A DNA stretch of 34,228 nucleotides from Chloroflexota bacterium. Lineage in GTDB: Bacteria > Chloroflexota > Anaerolineae > Aggregatilineales > Phototrophicaceae. Position 1 is the stretch's first letter. The number at the start of each line of letters is the position of its first letter. A model generated the notes under the pieces. The model had not been told where the DNA came from. It made no database searches and saw only the letters and a list, made by a program, of their open reading frames with translations. Below are positions 15,918-23,371 of this stretch, in pieces. Location of the stretch: positions 69,525 to 103,752 of the forward strand of contig JACAES010000062.1 in assembly GCA_013388735.1 (NCBI GenBank), in the 5' to 3' direction. The translations under genes were made by a program, and so were the position numbers.

Positions 15918-17219
15918 ATGGCTGAAGTACCTGTTCTGATTATCCTGGCCGGCGGCGCGTCCTCGCGGATGTGGCCGCTGCGCGAAAAATCGCTGCTGCG
16001 TTTTGGCACAGAACCGCTGCTGGTCAGCCAGCTTCAACGCTACCGGGCGCTCGGCTTCCAGCAGGCCATCGTCGTCGCCAACCCCGAAAACCGCGACGAC
16101 ATCACCGGGCTGCTTAACCAGGTCGGCGGGATGACCGTACAGGTAGCCGTCCAGCCGGAGCCGCGCGGCATGGGCGACGCCATCCTGCGCGCCGAGCCGC
16201 TGCTGGCCGGGCGCGGGCCGACGGCGCTGTACATCAATCAGGTGCATGACGTGGTGGACGACAGCCTGCACCGCGCCCTGCTCGACGCCTACCGGGACAA
16301 CCCGGACGCCACTTATCTGGCCGGGTACGAAACCCCCGATTATTTCCCCGGCGGCTATCTGATCGTCACCGGCGAAGGACGCATCACCGGCATGGTGGAA
16401 AAACCCGGCGCGGCCAACCGCCCCAGCAATCTGGTGAGCATCGTCGCCCACATCCACCAGGACGCCGGGCGGCTGTTCGACGCGCTGCGCGCCGAATACG
16501 CCGGCGAGGCCGCCTCCGACGACCATTACGAACGCGCCATGGACGGCCTGATGAAAACGCAGTTCTACCGGGTCGTGCCGTATACCGGGGTATGGAGCGC
16601 CCTCAAATATCCCTGGCACGTGCTGGACGTGATGAACGTTTTCCTGTCGCAGATCAGGGGGCAGCAGGTGGCGGAAAGCGCCTTCGTCGCCAAAACCGCC
16701 ACGCTGGTCGGGGATGTGTTCATCGGCGAAGGCGCGAAGATTTTCCCCGGCGCGGCGGTGGTCGGCCCGGCTTACGTCGGCGCGCATACCATTGTCGGCA
16801 ATAATTCGCTGGTGCGGAACTCGATGGTTCTCAATCACTGCGAGGTCGGCTTTACGACCGAAATCGCCCGCAGCTACGTGGCCGACGGCTGCGCTATGCA
16901 CGCCTGCCGGGTGCTGGATTCGGTGTTCGCGCCGGGCGTGAACTTTTCCGCCGGCTGCACTACCGCCAATCTGCGGATCGACCGGGGGCCGGTGCCGAGC
17001 GTCGTCAAAGGGCAAAAGCTGGACACCGGGCGCGACAAACTGGGCGCGATCATCGGGCGCGGCGCGTTCCTGGCGGTGGACGTGATGACCATGCCGGGCG
17101 TCAAAATCGGGGAAGGCGCGCAGGTGGGGCCAGGCACGCACGTCATACGCGACGTGGCCGACGGCGTCCGTATTTACGTGAAGCAGGAATTGGGCATGTC
17201 CGGCGGGGATGAAGCATGA
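15918..17219 (+). CDS. Sugar-phosphate nucleotidyltransferase with left-handed beta-helix domain
   Basis: This 433-residue enzyme should make a nucleotide sugar from a sugar 1-phosphate. The N-terminal Rossmann-like half carries LIILAGGASSRMWPLREKSL, a shortened form of the GGxGTRLxPL...PK nucleotide-binding loop that keeps the lysine. It also has QPEPRGMGDAI and GMVEKPG. The C-terminal third (from about residue 250) has hexapeptide repeats of a left-handed beta-helix (TLVGDVFIGEGAKIFPGAAV, VVGPAYVGAHTIVGNNS), as in GlmU-like and archaeal bifunctional enzymes. A strong site, AAGGAGGCGGT, precedes the ATG. The stop overlaps the phosphohexomutase start as ATGA, so the products act in sequence: the mutase supplies the 1-phosphate. 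Nucleotide and sugar cannot be decided; GDP-mannose or UDP-GlcNAc type are possible. Confidence 0.87.
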   Translation: MAEVPVLIILAGGASSRMWPLREKSLLRFGTEPLLVSQLQRYRALGFQQAIVVANPENRDDITGLLNQVGGMTVQVAVQPEPRGMGDAILRAEPLLAGRGPTALYINQVHDVVDDSLHRALLDAYRDNPDATYLAGYETPDYFPGGYLIVTGEGRITGMVEKPGAANRPSNLVSIVAHIHQDAGRLFDALRAEYAGEAASDDHYERAMDGLMKTQFYRVVPYTGVWSALKYPWHVLDVMNVFLSQIRGQQVAESAFVAKTATLVGDVFIGEGAKIFPGAAVVGPAYVGAHTIVGNNSLVRNSMVLNHCEVGFTTEIARSYVADGCAMHACRVLDSVFAPGVNFSAGCTTANLRIDRGPVPSVVKGQKLDTGRDKLGAIIGRGAFLAVDVMTMPGVKIGEGAQVGPGTHVIRDVADGVRIYVKQELGMSGGDEA

Positions 17220-18598
17220 TCGAGCCGAAAATCTTCAAAAAATACGATATTCGGGGCAAAGCCGAAGGCGTGGACGCGGTCATCACGCCGCAGGCCGCGC
17301 GGCTGATCGGCCAGGCGTTCGGCACGTATCTTCAGCGGATGGAAGGCAAAAAGCTGGCCGTCGTCGGGCGCGATAACCGCACCACCTCGTATACGCTGGC
17401 CGAGGCGGTGATGGCCGGGCTGGCCGACAGCGGGTGCCGTGTGATCCAGCTCGGCCTGGTTTCGACGCCGCTGGTCTACTGGGAAGCCATCCAGCGCGGC
17501 GAGGCCGGCGGCGTGATGGTCACGGGCAGCCACCTCGCGCCCGACCAGAACGGCTTTAAACTCAGCGTTGGGGCGCGCAACCTGTATGACGAAAAGATTC
17601 AACTGCTGCGGCTGCTGATCGAACGCAGTGAACTGGCCTATGGCTTTGCCGAAATCGAACTGGACGAAACCCTCTACAGCCGTTACCTGCGTGACCTGGA
17701 AAAACGTCTGCCCGGCACGAAACCGCTTAAGGTGGTTTTAGACGCCGGCAACGGCACGGCGGGGCTGTTCGCGCCGGCGCTGGTCAAACGCTGGGGGCAT
17801 ACCCTGGCGGCGTGCCTGTACTGCGAGCCGGATGGCCGCTATCCCAACCACCAACCCGACCCGCAGCAGCCGAAAAATCTACAGGCGCTCTGCGCGGCGG
17901 TGCGCGAAACCGGGGCGGACATCGGCCTGGCCTTCGATGGCGACGCCGACCGGGTGGGCGTGGTGGACGAACTGGGCAATATCATCGTGGCCGACCGCGT
18001 GCTGGCGCTGCTGGCGCGCGATCTGCTGACGCGGCTGCCGGGCGCGGCGGTGGTGGCGGATGTGTTGAGCAGCCAGGTTTTGTTTGACGAAGTTGCCCGC
18101 TGCGGCGGCCAGCCGGTCATGTGGATCAGCGGCCATTCCCTGATTAAAGCCAGGATGGCGGAAATCGGCGCGCCGCTGGGCGGCGAGATGAGCGGGCATA
18201 TCTTCATGGGCGAGGGCTACTACGGATTCGACGATGCCTATTTTGTGGCCGGTCGGCTGCTGCAACTGCTGGGCGCGAGCGACAGGCCGCTGTCACAGTT
18301 GGACGCACAACTGCCCCGCTTGTACAGCACGCCGGAGTACCGCCCCCACTGCCCCGACGACGCCAAAGCGCGCGTCATCGCCGGGGTGCAGCAGGCGCTG
18401 GCCGGGCGCGGCGAAGTCGTGGACGTGGATGGCGTGCGGATTCGCTTCGAGCGCGGTTGGGGGCTGCTGCGCGCCAGCAATACCGAGCCGGTTCTAAGCC
18501 TGCGTTTTGAAGGCCAGACCGAAGCCGACGCGCTGGCCTACCGGGATGTATTTTTCGCGGCACTGGCGGCCTTCCCGGAAGTCGAGCGGTTGACCTGA
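17216..18598 (+). CDS. Phosphomannomutase/phosphoglucomutase
   Basis: This 460-residue alpha-D-phosphohexomutase interconverts hexose 6- and 1-phosphates. Domain 1 begins IFKKYDIRGKAEGV and holds the phospho-serine loop in VMVTGSHLAPDQNGFKL, where the usual TGSHNP reads TGSHLAP. The Mg2+ loop is AFDGDADRVGVVDE in domain 2. The sugar-specificity loop is GGEMSGHIFM in domain 3. The phosphate-binding loop of domain 4 is RASNTEPVLSLRFEG. The serine and all three metal aspartates are present, so it should be active. GEMSGH is typical of bifunctional phosphomanno/phosphoglucomutases. It overlaps the nucleotidyltransferase gene by 4 bases. Together they feed nucleotide sugar to glycan synthesis, perhaps to the glycosyltransferases in this window. 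Confidence 0.93.
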   Translation: MIEPKIFKKYDIRGKAEGVDAVITPQAARLIGQAFGTYLQRMEGKKLAVVGRDNRTTSYTLAEAVMAGLADSGCRVIQLGLVSTPLVYWEAIQRGEAGGVMVTGSHLAPDQNGFKLSVGARNLYDEKIQLLRLLIERSELAYGFAEIELDETLYSRYLRDLEKRLPGTKPLKVVLDAGNGTAGLFAPALVKRWGHTLAACLYCEPDGRYPNHQPDPQQPKNLQALCAAVRETGADIGLAFDGDADRVGVVDELGNIIVADRVLALLARDLLTRLPGAAVVADVLSSQVLFDEVARCGGQPVMWISGHSLIKARMAEIGAPLGGEMSGHIFMGEGYYGFDDAYFVAGRLLQLLGASDRPLSQLDAQLPRLYSTPEYRPHCPDDAKARVIAGVQQALAGRGEVVDVDGVRIRFERGWGLLRASNTEPVLSLRFEGQTEADALAYRDVFFAALAAFPEVERLT

Positions 18599-18630
18599 CC
18601 CGCGCCGGGCAAACGCGCCCGCCGCCGGTC

Positions 18631-19395
18631 TCAGCCGCCCAGTTTTTCCAGCGCCTCAAGCGCCCGGCGTTTTAAGAAAACATCGCCCGCCTGGGAAACC
18701 GTGCGCAGCGCCGGCACCGCGCGCCGGTCGCCAAGCTGACCCAGCGCCCAGGCGGCGTTATACCGCGCCCACTGGCCGTTGCCGGCCAGCACCGCCAGCA
18801 GCGCGTCTACCGCTTCGACGGCGTTCAGCATCCCCAGGGTATTCGCGGCGCTGCCCTGCACCCAATCTTCCGGGTCGGCCAGCATGTTAATCAGCGGTTG
18901 AACGGCAGCGCGCGCGCCCAGACGGCCTAATGCGCTGGCAGCACCGCCGCGCACCCAGGGGTCTTCGTCCTCCAGGCAACCCAGCAGCCTTTCCACCGCG
19001 CGCATATCACCGATATACCCCAGCGCCAGCGCGGAATTGCGCCGGACGCCTTCGTCCGGGTTTTGCAGCGCCGCCATCAACGGCTCTACCGCGTCGGGGT
19101 CGCGGATTTCCCCCAGCGCCGACGCGGCCCAGTCCTGTACGGTCGGGTTATCGTCGCGCAGCAGGGTATCAATCAGGGGGCGGACGCTGCGCCGGTCGCC
19201 GATCATGCCCAGCGCCCAGGCCGCGTAATACCGCACACGCCAGCTTTCATGGGTCAGCGCCGCAATCAACGGCTCGACGACGGCTTCGCCCATGTCCAGC
19301 AGTTCAATCGCCGCCGATTCACGGGTATCGGCGCTGCTGTCGCTCAAGCGGGCGATCAATTGGGTAATTCGTTCTGCGTGCTGTGTATCGGGCAT
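18631..19395 (-). CDS. HEAT-repeat protein (PBS-lyase HEAT-like)
   Basis: This 254-residue protein is built from about seven repeats of around 31 residues, each of the form AVEPLIAAL...VRYYAAWALGxIGD. Examples are VRYYAAWALGMIGDRRSV, VQDWAASALGEIRDPDAV, VRRNSALALGYIGDMRAV and ARYNAAWALGQLGDRRAV. Such alpha-solenoids are binding scaffolds; some relatives are chromophore lyases, but most bacterial ones are of unknown function. I chose ATG 19395 because AGGA lies 7 bases upstream; a GTG at 19410 would add five residues. It is the last gene of the minus-strand run that begins at the DUF151 gene, 19 bases after the KARI-like gene, with which it is probably co-expressed. Its partner is unknown. Confidence 0.88.
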   Translation of the reverse strand: MPDTQHAERITQLIARLSDSSADTRESAAIELLDMGEAVVEPLIAALTHESWRVRYYAAWALGMIGDRRSVRPLIDTLLRDDNPTVQDWAASALGEIRDPDAVEPLMAALQNPDEGVRRNSALALGYIGDMRAVERLLGCLEDEDPWVRGGAASALGRLGARAAVQPLINMLADPEDWVQGSAANTLGMLNAVEAVDALLAVLAGNGQWARYNAAWALGQLGDRRAVPALRTVSQAGDVFLKRRALEALEKLGG

Positions 19396-19414
19396 CTGTT
19401 TATCCTTCACCGGA

Positions 19415-20449
19415 TTACAGGCCGGAGTCGCCGGGACGCCTCAGCAAATCCAAAGCCTGTTGTTCGAGTTCAAACAGTTCCAGTTCCTTCTGGCTTTTGA
19501 GCAGGCCGTTCAAACGGCGACAGCCATCGGCCACATCTTTCGCCCATTCCTGGGCAAAACGGCCATCATGGATTTCATCCAGCGTGACTTCCATCAGCCG
19601 TTCCAGCTTGAGATCATTAAACCGATCCAGACGGCTGAACGTGCCGTACTGCCCGGTCAGCGAAGCCCCACGCAGGGCCGGCAGCAGCCCAATGTTTTCT
19701 GCCCGATGGAAATAAGCGCCGATCTCGCCGGACAGATACAGTTCGGTCACGACAGCTTCCGGCGGATACCCCCGGCTGACGAGCAGGCTGGCAGCTTTCA
19801 CCATCACATGCTGCAACATCGGCAGTACAACCTGCTGGGCGAACAGGTCGAGTTCGGCTTCCTGCTCGAAGCTGACTTCGACCGCGCCACCCCGCAGCGC
19901 CCCGCTGGCCTTCGCCAGCGCCAACAGAACCGGCCAGGCCTGCCCGGTAGCATCCTGCCCGACCGCCACAAAACTGGTATAACCCTCGCCGCTCTCGAAG
20001 CGTTCGCGCACGATTGGGCCGGCCAGCCGGGGCGCGACCAGCCCGACATCCACGAAAGACGGCGCTTCGATGAACCCGAAAGCGACATTGTAGGCGCTGC
20101 CGAAAACCAGCATATCGCCACGTTTGAGATGTGGAGACACCATCTCCAGATAAAACGCCGGCATGACTTCATCCGGCAGCAGCATAAAAATGATCTGCGA
20201 GCGCCGAACCGCGTCTTCAATCGGGACGGCATCAAACCCTTCCGCCCGCGCGGCCTCGCGGCTGTCCTCGCCACGCGCGCCCACGATCACCGCTGCGCCG
20301 CTGTCGCGCAGGTTAAGCGCCATCGGGCGGCCTAAATTGCCATAACCGATAATCCCGACCAGCTTACCGGACAAATCAGCGAGATCACCGTCGTCTTCAT
20401 GATAAACAAAGGGCATACCAACATCCCGCCAGAAAACCGGCTCATCCAT
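19415..20449 (-). CDS. Ketol-acid reductoisomerase-like protein with altered active site
   Basis: The 344-residue protein has the two-domain KARI layout. The N-terminal NAD(P)-binding domain includes LSGKLVGIIGYGNLGRPMAL, ALNLRDSGAAVIVGAR and IIFMLLPDEVMPAF. The knotted helical C-terminal domain includes EQEAELDLFAQQVVLPMLQH and SLTGQYGTFSR. True KARI (IlvC) isomerises and reduces acetolactate in branched-chain amino acid synthesis using two Mg2+. Here the conserved His of FAHGFN is Ser (FGSAYN, Ser118). The metal-ligand motif D-L-F-G-E-Q reads DLFAQQ, so Glu becomes Gln205. The E-x3-E pair has only Glu236. I infer a paralogue with another substrate or a non-enzymatic role. It has no ilvB/ilvN/leuA neighbours, unlike genuine ilvC genes. 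Confidence 0.75.
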   Translation of the reverse strand: MDEPVFWRDVGMPFVYHEDDGDLADLSGKLVGIIGYGNLGRPMALNLRDSGAAVIVGARGEDSREAARAEGFDAVPIEDAVRRSQIIFMLLPDEVMPAFYLEMVSPHLKRGDMLVFGSAYNVAFGFIEAPSFVDVGLVAPRLAGPIVRERFESGEGYTSFVAVGQDATGQAWPVLLALAKASGALRGGAVEVSFEQEAELDLFAQQVVLPMLQHVMVKAASLLVSRGYPPEAVVTELYLSGEIGAYFHRAENIGLLPALRGASLTGQYGTFSRLDRFNDLKLERLMEVTLDEIHDGRFAQEWAKDVADGCRRLNGLLKSQKELELFELEQQALDLLRRPGDSGL

Positions 20450-20492
20450 AGCACAGCAGAAAGTATCACATCCGAAGCCTATCGCGCAAGGC

Positions 20493-21341
20493 CTACAGGT
20501 TTATCTCCCAGTAGGGCAGGTCGTAGCCGTTGGGGACGAACCCGTACCGTTCGTACAGCCGGCGCGAACGCCGGTTGCTGGCCTGGGTGTTTAACGTCAT
20601 GCCATAAATGCCCCGCCGGAAAAATCGCGCAAGCCCGTCGGCCAGCAGCGCGCCACCCAGCCCCAACCCCTGCGCCGATGGGACGACCGCCAGCCGCGCC
20701 AGATGCGCGCCGTCGAAATACAGTGTGCTGAGCTGATAGCCGACCATCACCTCGTCCAGCAGGCCGACGGTGCAGCTTGCCGAAATCCGCACCGCCTGCC
20801 GCAGTTCGTCCCTCGAAAGCTGCCAGGGCGGCGCGAAGGCGGCGTTATCCACCCGCGCCAGTTCGTCCAGGTCTTCCGGCTGCGCCGCGCGAATGACCAT
20901 CCGGTTCGGGCGCGTTTCCGGCAGGTCGCCCCCATTGCGCGCCAGGGTGATGATGTCCTCGATGTACCGGAACCCCAGCGCCGGCACGTATCGCACAATC
21001 CAGTCCCGCACGGCCAGCAGCGCCACCGTCTGAACGTACTGCCGGCGCAGTTCCGGCAGCAGATCGTCCCACAGGGCGCGCAGCACCCACACAGGATCGG
21101 AATGGTTCTGGATGGCCGCCAGCCGCAGCCAGCAGGTGCGGTTCAGCGGCCACGAAACACCCATCAGGCCGACCAGCCGCCCGCGCTGCCAGGCGCACCG
21201 CATCGGCGCGGTCTGCGTGTCCAGCCATTGATCGGTTTCCTGCCAGTCCAGATGCGAATGAACCAGATCGCTGTGAAAGATTAAATCGCGCGCGCGCTGT
21301 AAATAGCGGCGCTCATAGGGGGTAACGACAATGGGAATCAA
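20493..21341 (-). CDS. GNAT-family N-acetyltransferase
   Basis: This 282-residue protein should transfer an acetyl group from acetyl-CoA to an amine. The C-terminal half (about 147-282) is a clear GNAT domain: IRAAQPEDLDELARVDNAAF opens it, LARLAVVPSAQGLGLGGALL is motif A with the Q-x-x-G-x-G pyrophosphate loop, and TLNTQASNRRSRRLYERYGF is motif B. The N-terminal half may be a degenerate second GNAT fold (YLQRARDLIFHSDLVHSHLD) but I cannot prove it. The start is TTG at 21341, supported by AGGA six bases upstream. It lies 22 bases after the loader gene in the replication run. RimI-like targets or antibiotics are equally possible substrates. Confidence 0.85.
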   Translation of the reverse strand: MIPIVVTPYERRYLQRARDLIFHSDLVHSHLDWQETDQWLDTQTAPMRCAWQRGRLVGLMGVSWPLNRTCWLRLAAIQNHSDPVWVLRALWDDLLPELRRQYVQTVALLAVRDWIVRYVPALGFRYIEDIITLARNGGDLPETRPNRMVIRAAQPEDLDELARVDNAAFAPPWQLSRDELRQAVRISASCTVGLLDEVMVGYQLSTLYFDGAHLARLAVVPSAQGLGLGGALLADGLARFFRRGIYGMTLNTQASNRRSRRLYERYGFVPNGYDLPYWEINL

Positions 21342-21363
21342 CGTCTATCCTAGCTGGCGAGTG

Positions 21364-22710
21364 TCACTCGCGCTTTCTCCGCAGGGGATACCCCGGCACA
21401 GTGATGGCAAAGGTCGTGCAGCATTGGTCATCAATCAGACGACTCTGGATGCGTTTGTCTATTTCTTCCAGCCGTCGGGCGGTGGTGATGACGGTGGGCC
21501 GGCGCGTGACGTAGCGGTAGTCCATGATCTGGAACAGTTTTTCCCTGGCCCATGCGCTGGAGTTTTCCGTCCCCAGGTCATCCAGCACCAGGAAGGCGGC
21601 ATTGCGCACCATCTGAAAACGGCGGTCGAAGCTGACCGGCGCATCCGGGGAATAAGCCACCCGCAGGTAGTCCAGCAAATCCGGCACGGTGATGAACATC
21701 ACCTCCACCCCCTGCTGCTGTTGATAGTGCGCAATTGCGGCGGCCAGATGCGTTTTGCCGCTGCCATACGGCCCCAGAAACACCAACCAGCCCTGGGGAC
21801 TGGCAGCGTAGGAGTGGGCGATTTGCAGCGCCATATCCAGGTTGCGGTGTTCGTCCGGCGTTACATAATGGCGGGTATCAAAATTTTCAAACGTTTTTTC
21901 TTTATACAGGCTCAGGCTGGACAGCAGCGTATCGCGCTGGTTCTGAATGGCCGAGCGGTAATCCGGGGCGGTGATTGTGGTGCGGTGAACAAAATCCTGA
22001 TCGAGCAGGCGGCTGCGAATACGCGGGTCGAGCGCGTCCATCTGGACGTTGGTGGTGACGACCGTCGGCAGGCGGCGGCTGTAGCGAAAATTCAGCAGTT
22101 GGAACAGTTTTTCCTGCGCCCAACTGCTGGCGTTTTCCGCGCCCAGATCATCCAGGATCAGCAACGGCACGTTCCGCACACGGTCGAACAGTTCGTCGTA
22201 GCCGATTTCGGAAGCCGGGCCGAAGGTGTTTCGCAGGTAGTCCAGCAAATCCGGCACGGTGAGGAACAACACCAGATCGCCTTGCGCCAGGCGCGCGTTG
22301 CCGACCGCCGCCGCCAGATGCGTTTTGCCGCAGCCATACCCGCCTTCCAGCAGCACCCAGCCTTCCGGTTTGGCCGCGAACTTTTCCACTACCCTCAGCG
22401 CCGTCGTCAGCGAGTGCGCCTCTGCCTGGGTGAGCATACCCGGATTAATCACGAAATTGTCGAAGACTTTATCGGCGTAGGCCTCCAGATTACTGAAGCG
22501 GCGCAGCCTGTCCTGCCGTTCGCGGTCTTTTTCGACCGGGTTGTTCGGGCAGCGGAACAGCTTGCCAAAACGCGGGTCGTCCACCGGCACGTCGTAGCGC
22601 ACGACGCCCAATCCCTGGCAGATCGGCTCGCCGCCGCAAATTCGACAGCGGCCTTCCTCATCAATGTTTGATGAATCGGGATAGTTCTCCGGTAACATAA
22701 CTTTTTCCAT
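21364..22710 (-). CDS. Tandem double-AAA+ DnaC/DnaI-type helicase loader
   Basis: This 448-residue protein should help load the replicative helicase. The N-terminus carries likely zinc ligands (CRICGGEP, ICQG, FRCPN), as in DnaI-type loaders. Two complete AAA+ domains follow. Domain 1 has Walker A GGYGCGKT (residues 123-130), Walker B LLILDD (183-188) and RIRSRLLD as Arg-finger region. Domain 2 has GPYGSGKT (313-320), FLVLDD (373-378) and RIQSRLID. The motifs are spaced exactly 190 residues apart, so this is an in-frame duplication; typical loaders have one domain. The start is ATG 22710 (or 22698), overlapping the DnaD-like gene by about 50 bases. The longer form to 22866 is a frame shadow. 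IstB transposition proteins are similar, but dnaB and DnaD neighbours favour a loader. Confidence 0.88.
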   Translation of the reverse strand: MEKVMLPENYPDSSNIDEEGRCRICGGEPICQGLGVVRYDVPVDDPRFGKLFRCPNNPVEKDRERQDRLRRFSNLEAYADKVFDNFVINPGMLTQAEAHSLTTALRVVEKFAAKPEGWVLLEGGYGCGKTHLAAAVGNARLAQGDLVLFLTVPDLLDYLRNTFGPASEIGYDELFDRVRNVPLLILDDLGAENASSWAQEKLFQLLNFRYSRRLPTVVTTNVQMDALDPRIRSRLLDQDFVHRTTITAPDYRSAIQNQRDTLLSSLSLYKEKTFENFDTRHYVTPDEHRNLDMALQIAHSYAASPQGWLVFLGPYGSGKTHLAAAIAHYQQQQGVEVMFITVPDLLDYLRVAYSPDAPVSFDRRFQMVRNAAFLVLDDLGTENSSAWAREKLFQIMDYRYVTRRPTVITTARRLEEIDKRIQSRLIDDQCCTTFAITVPGYPLRRKRE

Positions 22711-23371
22711 CTTGCTCAGGATACTGCCCAGCGACTTCACGGCTCTTCCCTTCCGACTCCCACCGTTTGAGGATGCGCTGGATGTAGCGCCAGCTTCGTT
22801 TGTTGTTCTCCACCGCTTCCCGGATGGCGTCCTCAATCCAGTGAGATGGATAATCCTTTTCGGCATCCTTGAGCGCGTCGGCGATCATGGCGGTCAGCGG
22901 CCCGACATTTTCCTCATACAGCCGGTAGATGTTCGGACGTTCCGGCAGGATTTCGACCGGGTTCACAGCGTCAAACGACTTCCAGCGCCCCTGCCGCACC
23001 TGCTGGACGGCGGTACGACCCAGGGCGGTATTGGCAAAATAGAGGGTTTCGCACCCGGCGTCCGTCGTGACATCGGCGCATAACAGCGCGCCGCGCTCGA
23101 CCGCCCGCCCCAACGCAGACAAGAGCGTATCGTCCGGATCGGCGTCTGGGTCGGCGGCAGCCAGCCCGCGCATCAGGTCGGGGCTGTCGGCAAAGTCCTG
23201 GTGGCGCAGGTAGCGAAACCGCTCGTCCTTCTGCGGCAGCGCCCAGAAGCAGAACAGGATGACCTTCAGTTCGGCCAGATCATCCACCAGCGGCAGCAGT
23301 TCCGCGAAAAACGGCGCCGGCATTTCCACCATCCGCACCTTGCCGGGCGGGAAGCCATTAAACTTCTGCAT
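22661..23371 (-). CDS. DnaD-domain protein (primosome component)
   Basis: The 236-residue protein has a C-terminal DnaD-like DDBH2 domain: IYRLYEENVGPLTAMIADAL, then HWIEDAIREAVENNKRSWRY and the hallmark YIQRILKRWESEG. In Bacillus the DnaD family binds DNA and recruits the helicase-loading machinery at origins and at restart sites. The N-terminal half (MVEMPAPFFAELLPLVDDLA, KVILFCFWAL) looks like the winged-helix region of that family. The start ATG at 23371 overlaps the dnaB stop as TGATG, giving translational coupling, and the loader gene begins inside its end. The gene order dnaB, dnaD-like, loader makes a role in replication initiation very likely. Confidence 0.88.
   Translation of the reverse strand: MQKFNGFPPGKVRMVEMPAPFFAELLPLVDDLAELKVILFCFWALPQKDERFRYLRHQDFADSPDLMRGLAAADPDADPDDTLLSALGRAVERGALLCADVTTDAGCETLYFANTALGRTAVQQVRQGRWKSFDAVNPVEILPERPNIYRLYEENVGPLTAMIADALKDAEKDYPSHWIEDAIREAVENNKRSWRYIQRILKRWESEGKSREVAGQYPEQDGKSYVTGELSRFIKH

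Noticed and set aside
15834..17141. Minus-strand open frame of 435 codons over the nucleotidyltransferase gene.
   Set aside because: The plus strand encodes an unmistakable nucleotidyltransferase with beta-helix repeats and a strong ribosome binding site; the antisense frame has no motif.
19415..20449. Genuine IlvC for branched-chain amino acid synthesis.
   Set aside because: Active-site His and metal-ligand Glu positions are changed and no ilv or leu gene is nearby.
21364..22710. IstB-type ATPase of an IS21 insertion sequence.
   Set aside because: There is no istA transposase or terminal inverted repeat, the gene has zinc-ligand cysteines and two AAA+ domains, and it follows dnaB and a DnaD-like gene.
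22711..22866. N-terminal extension of the loader protein upstream of 22710.
   Set aside because: It would overlap the DnaD-like gene by over 200 bases and encodes Ser/Gly/Arg-rich sequence unlike any loader.
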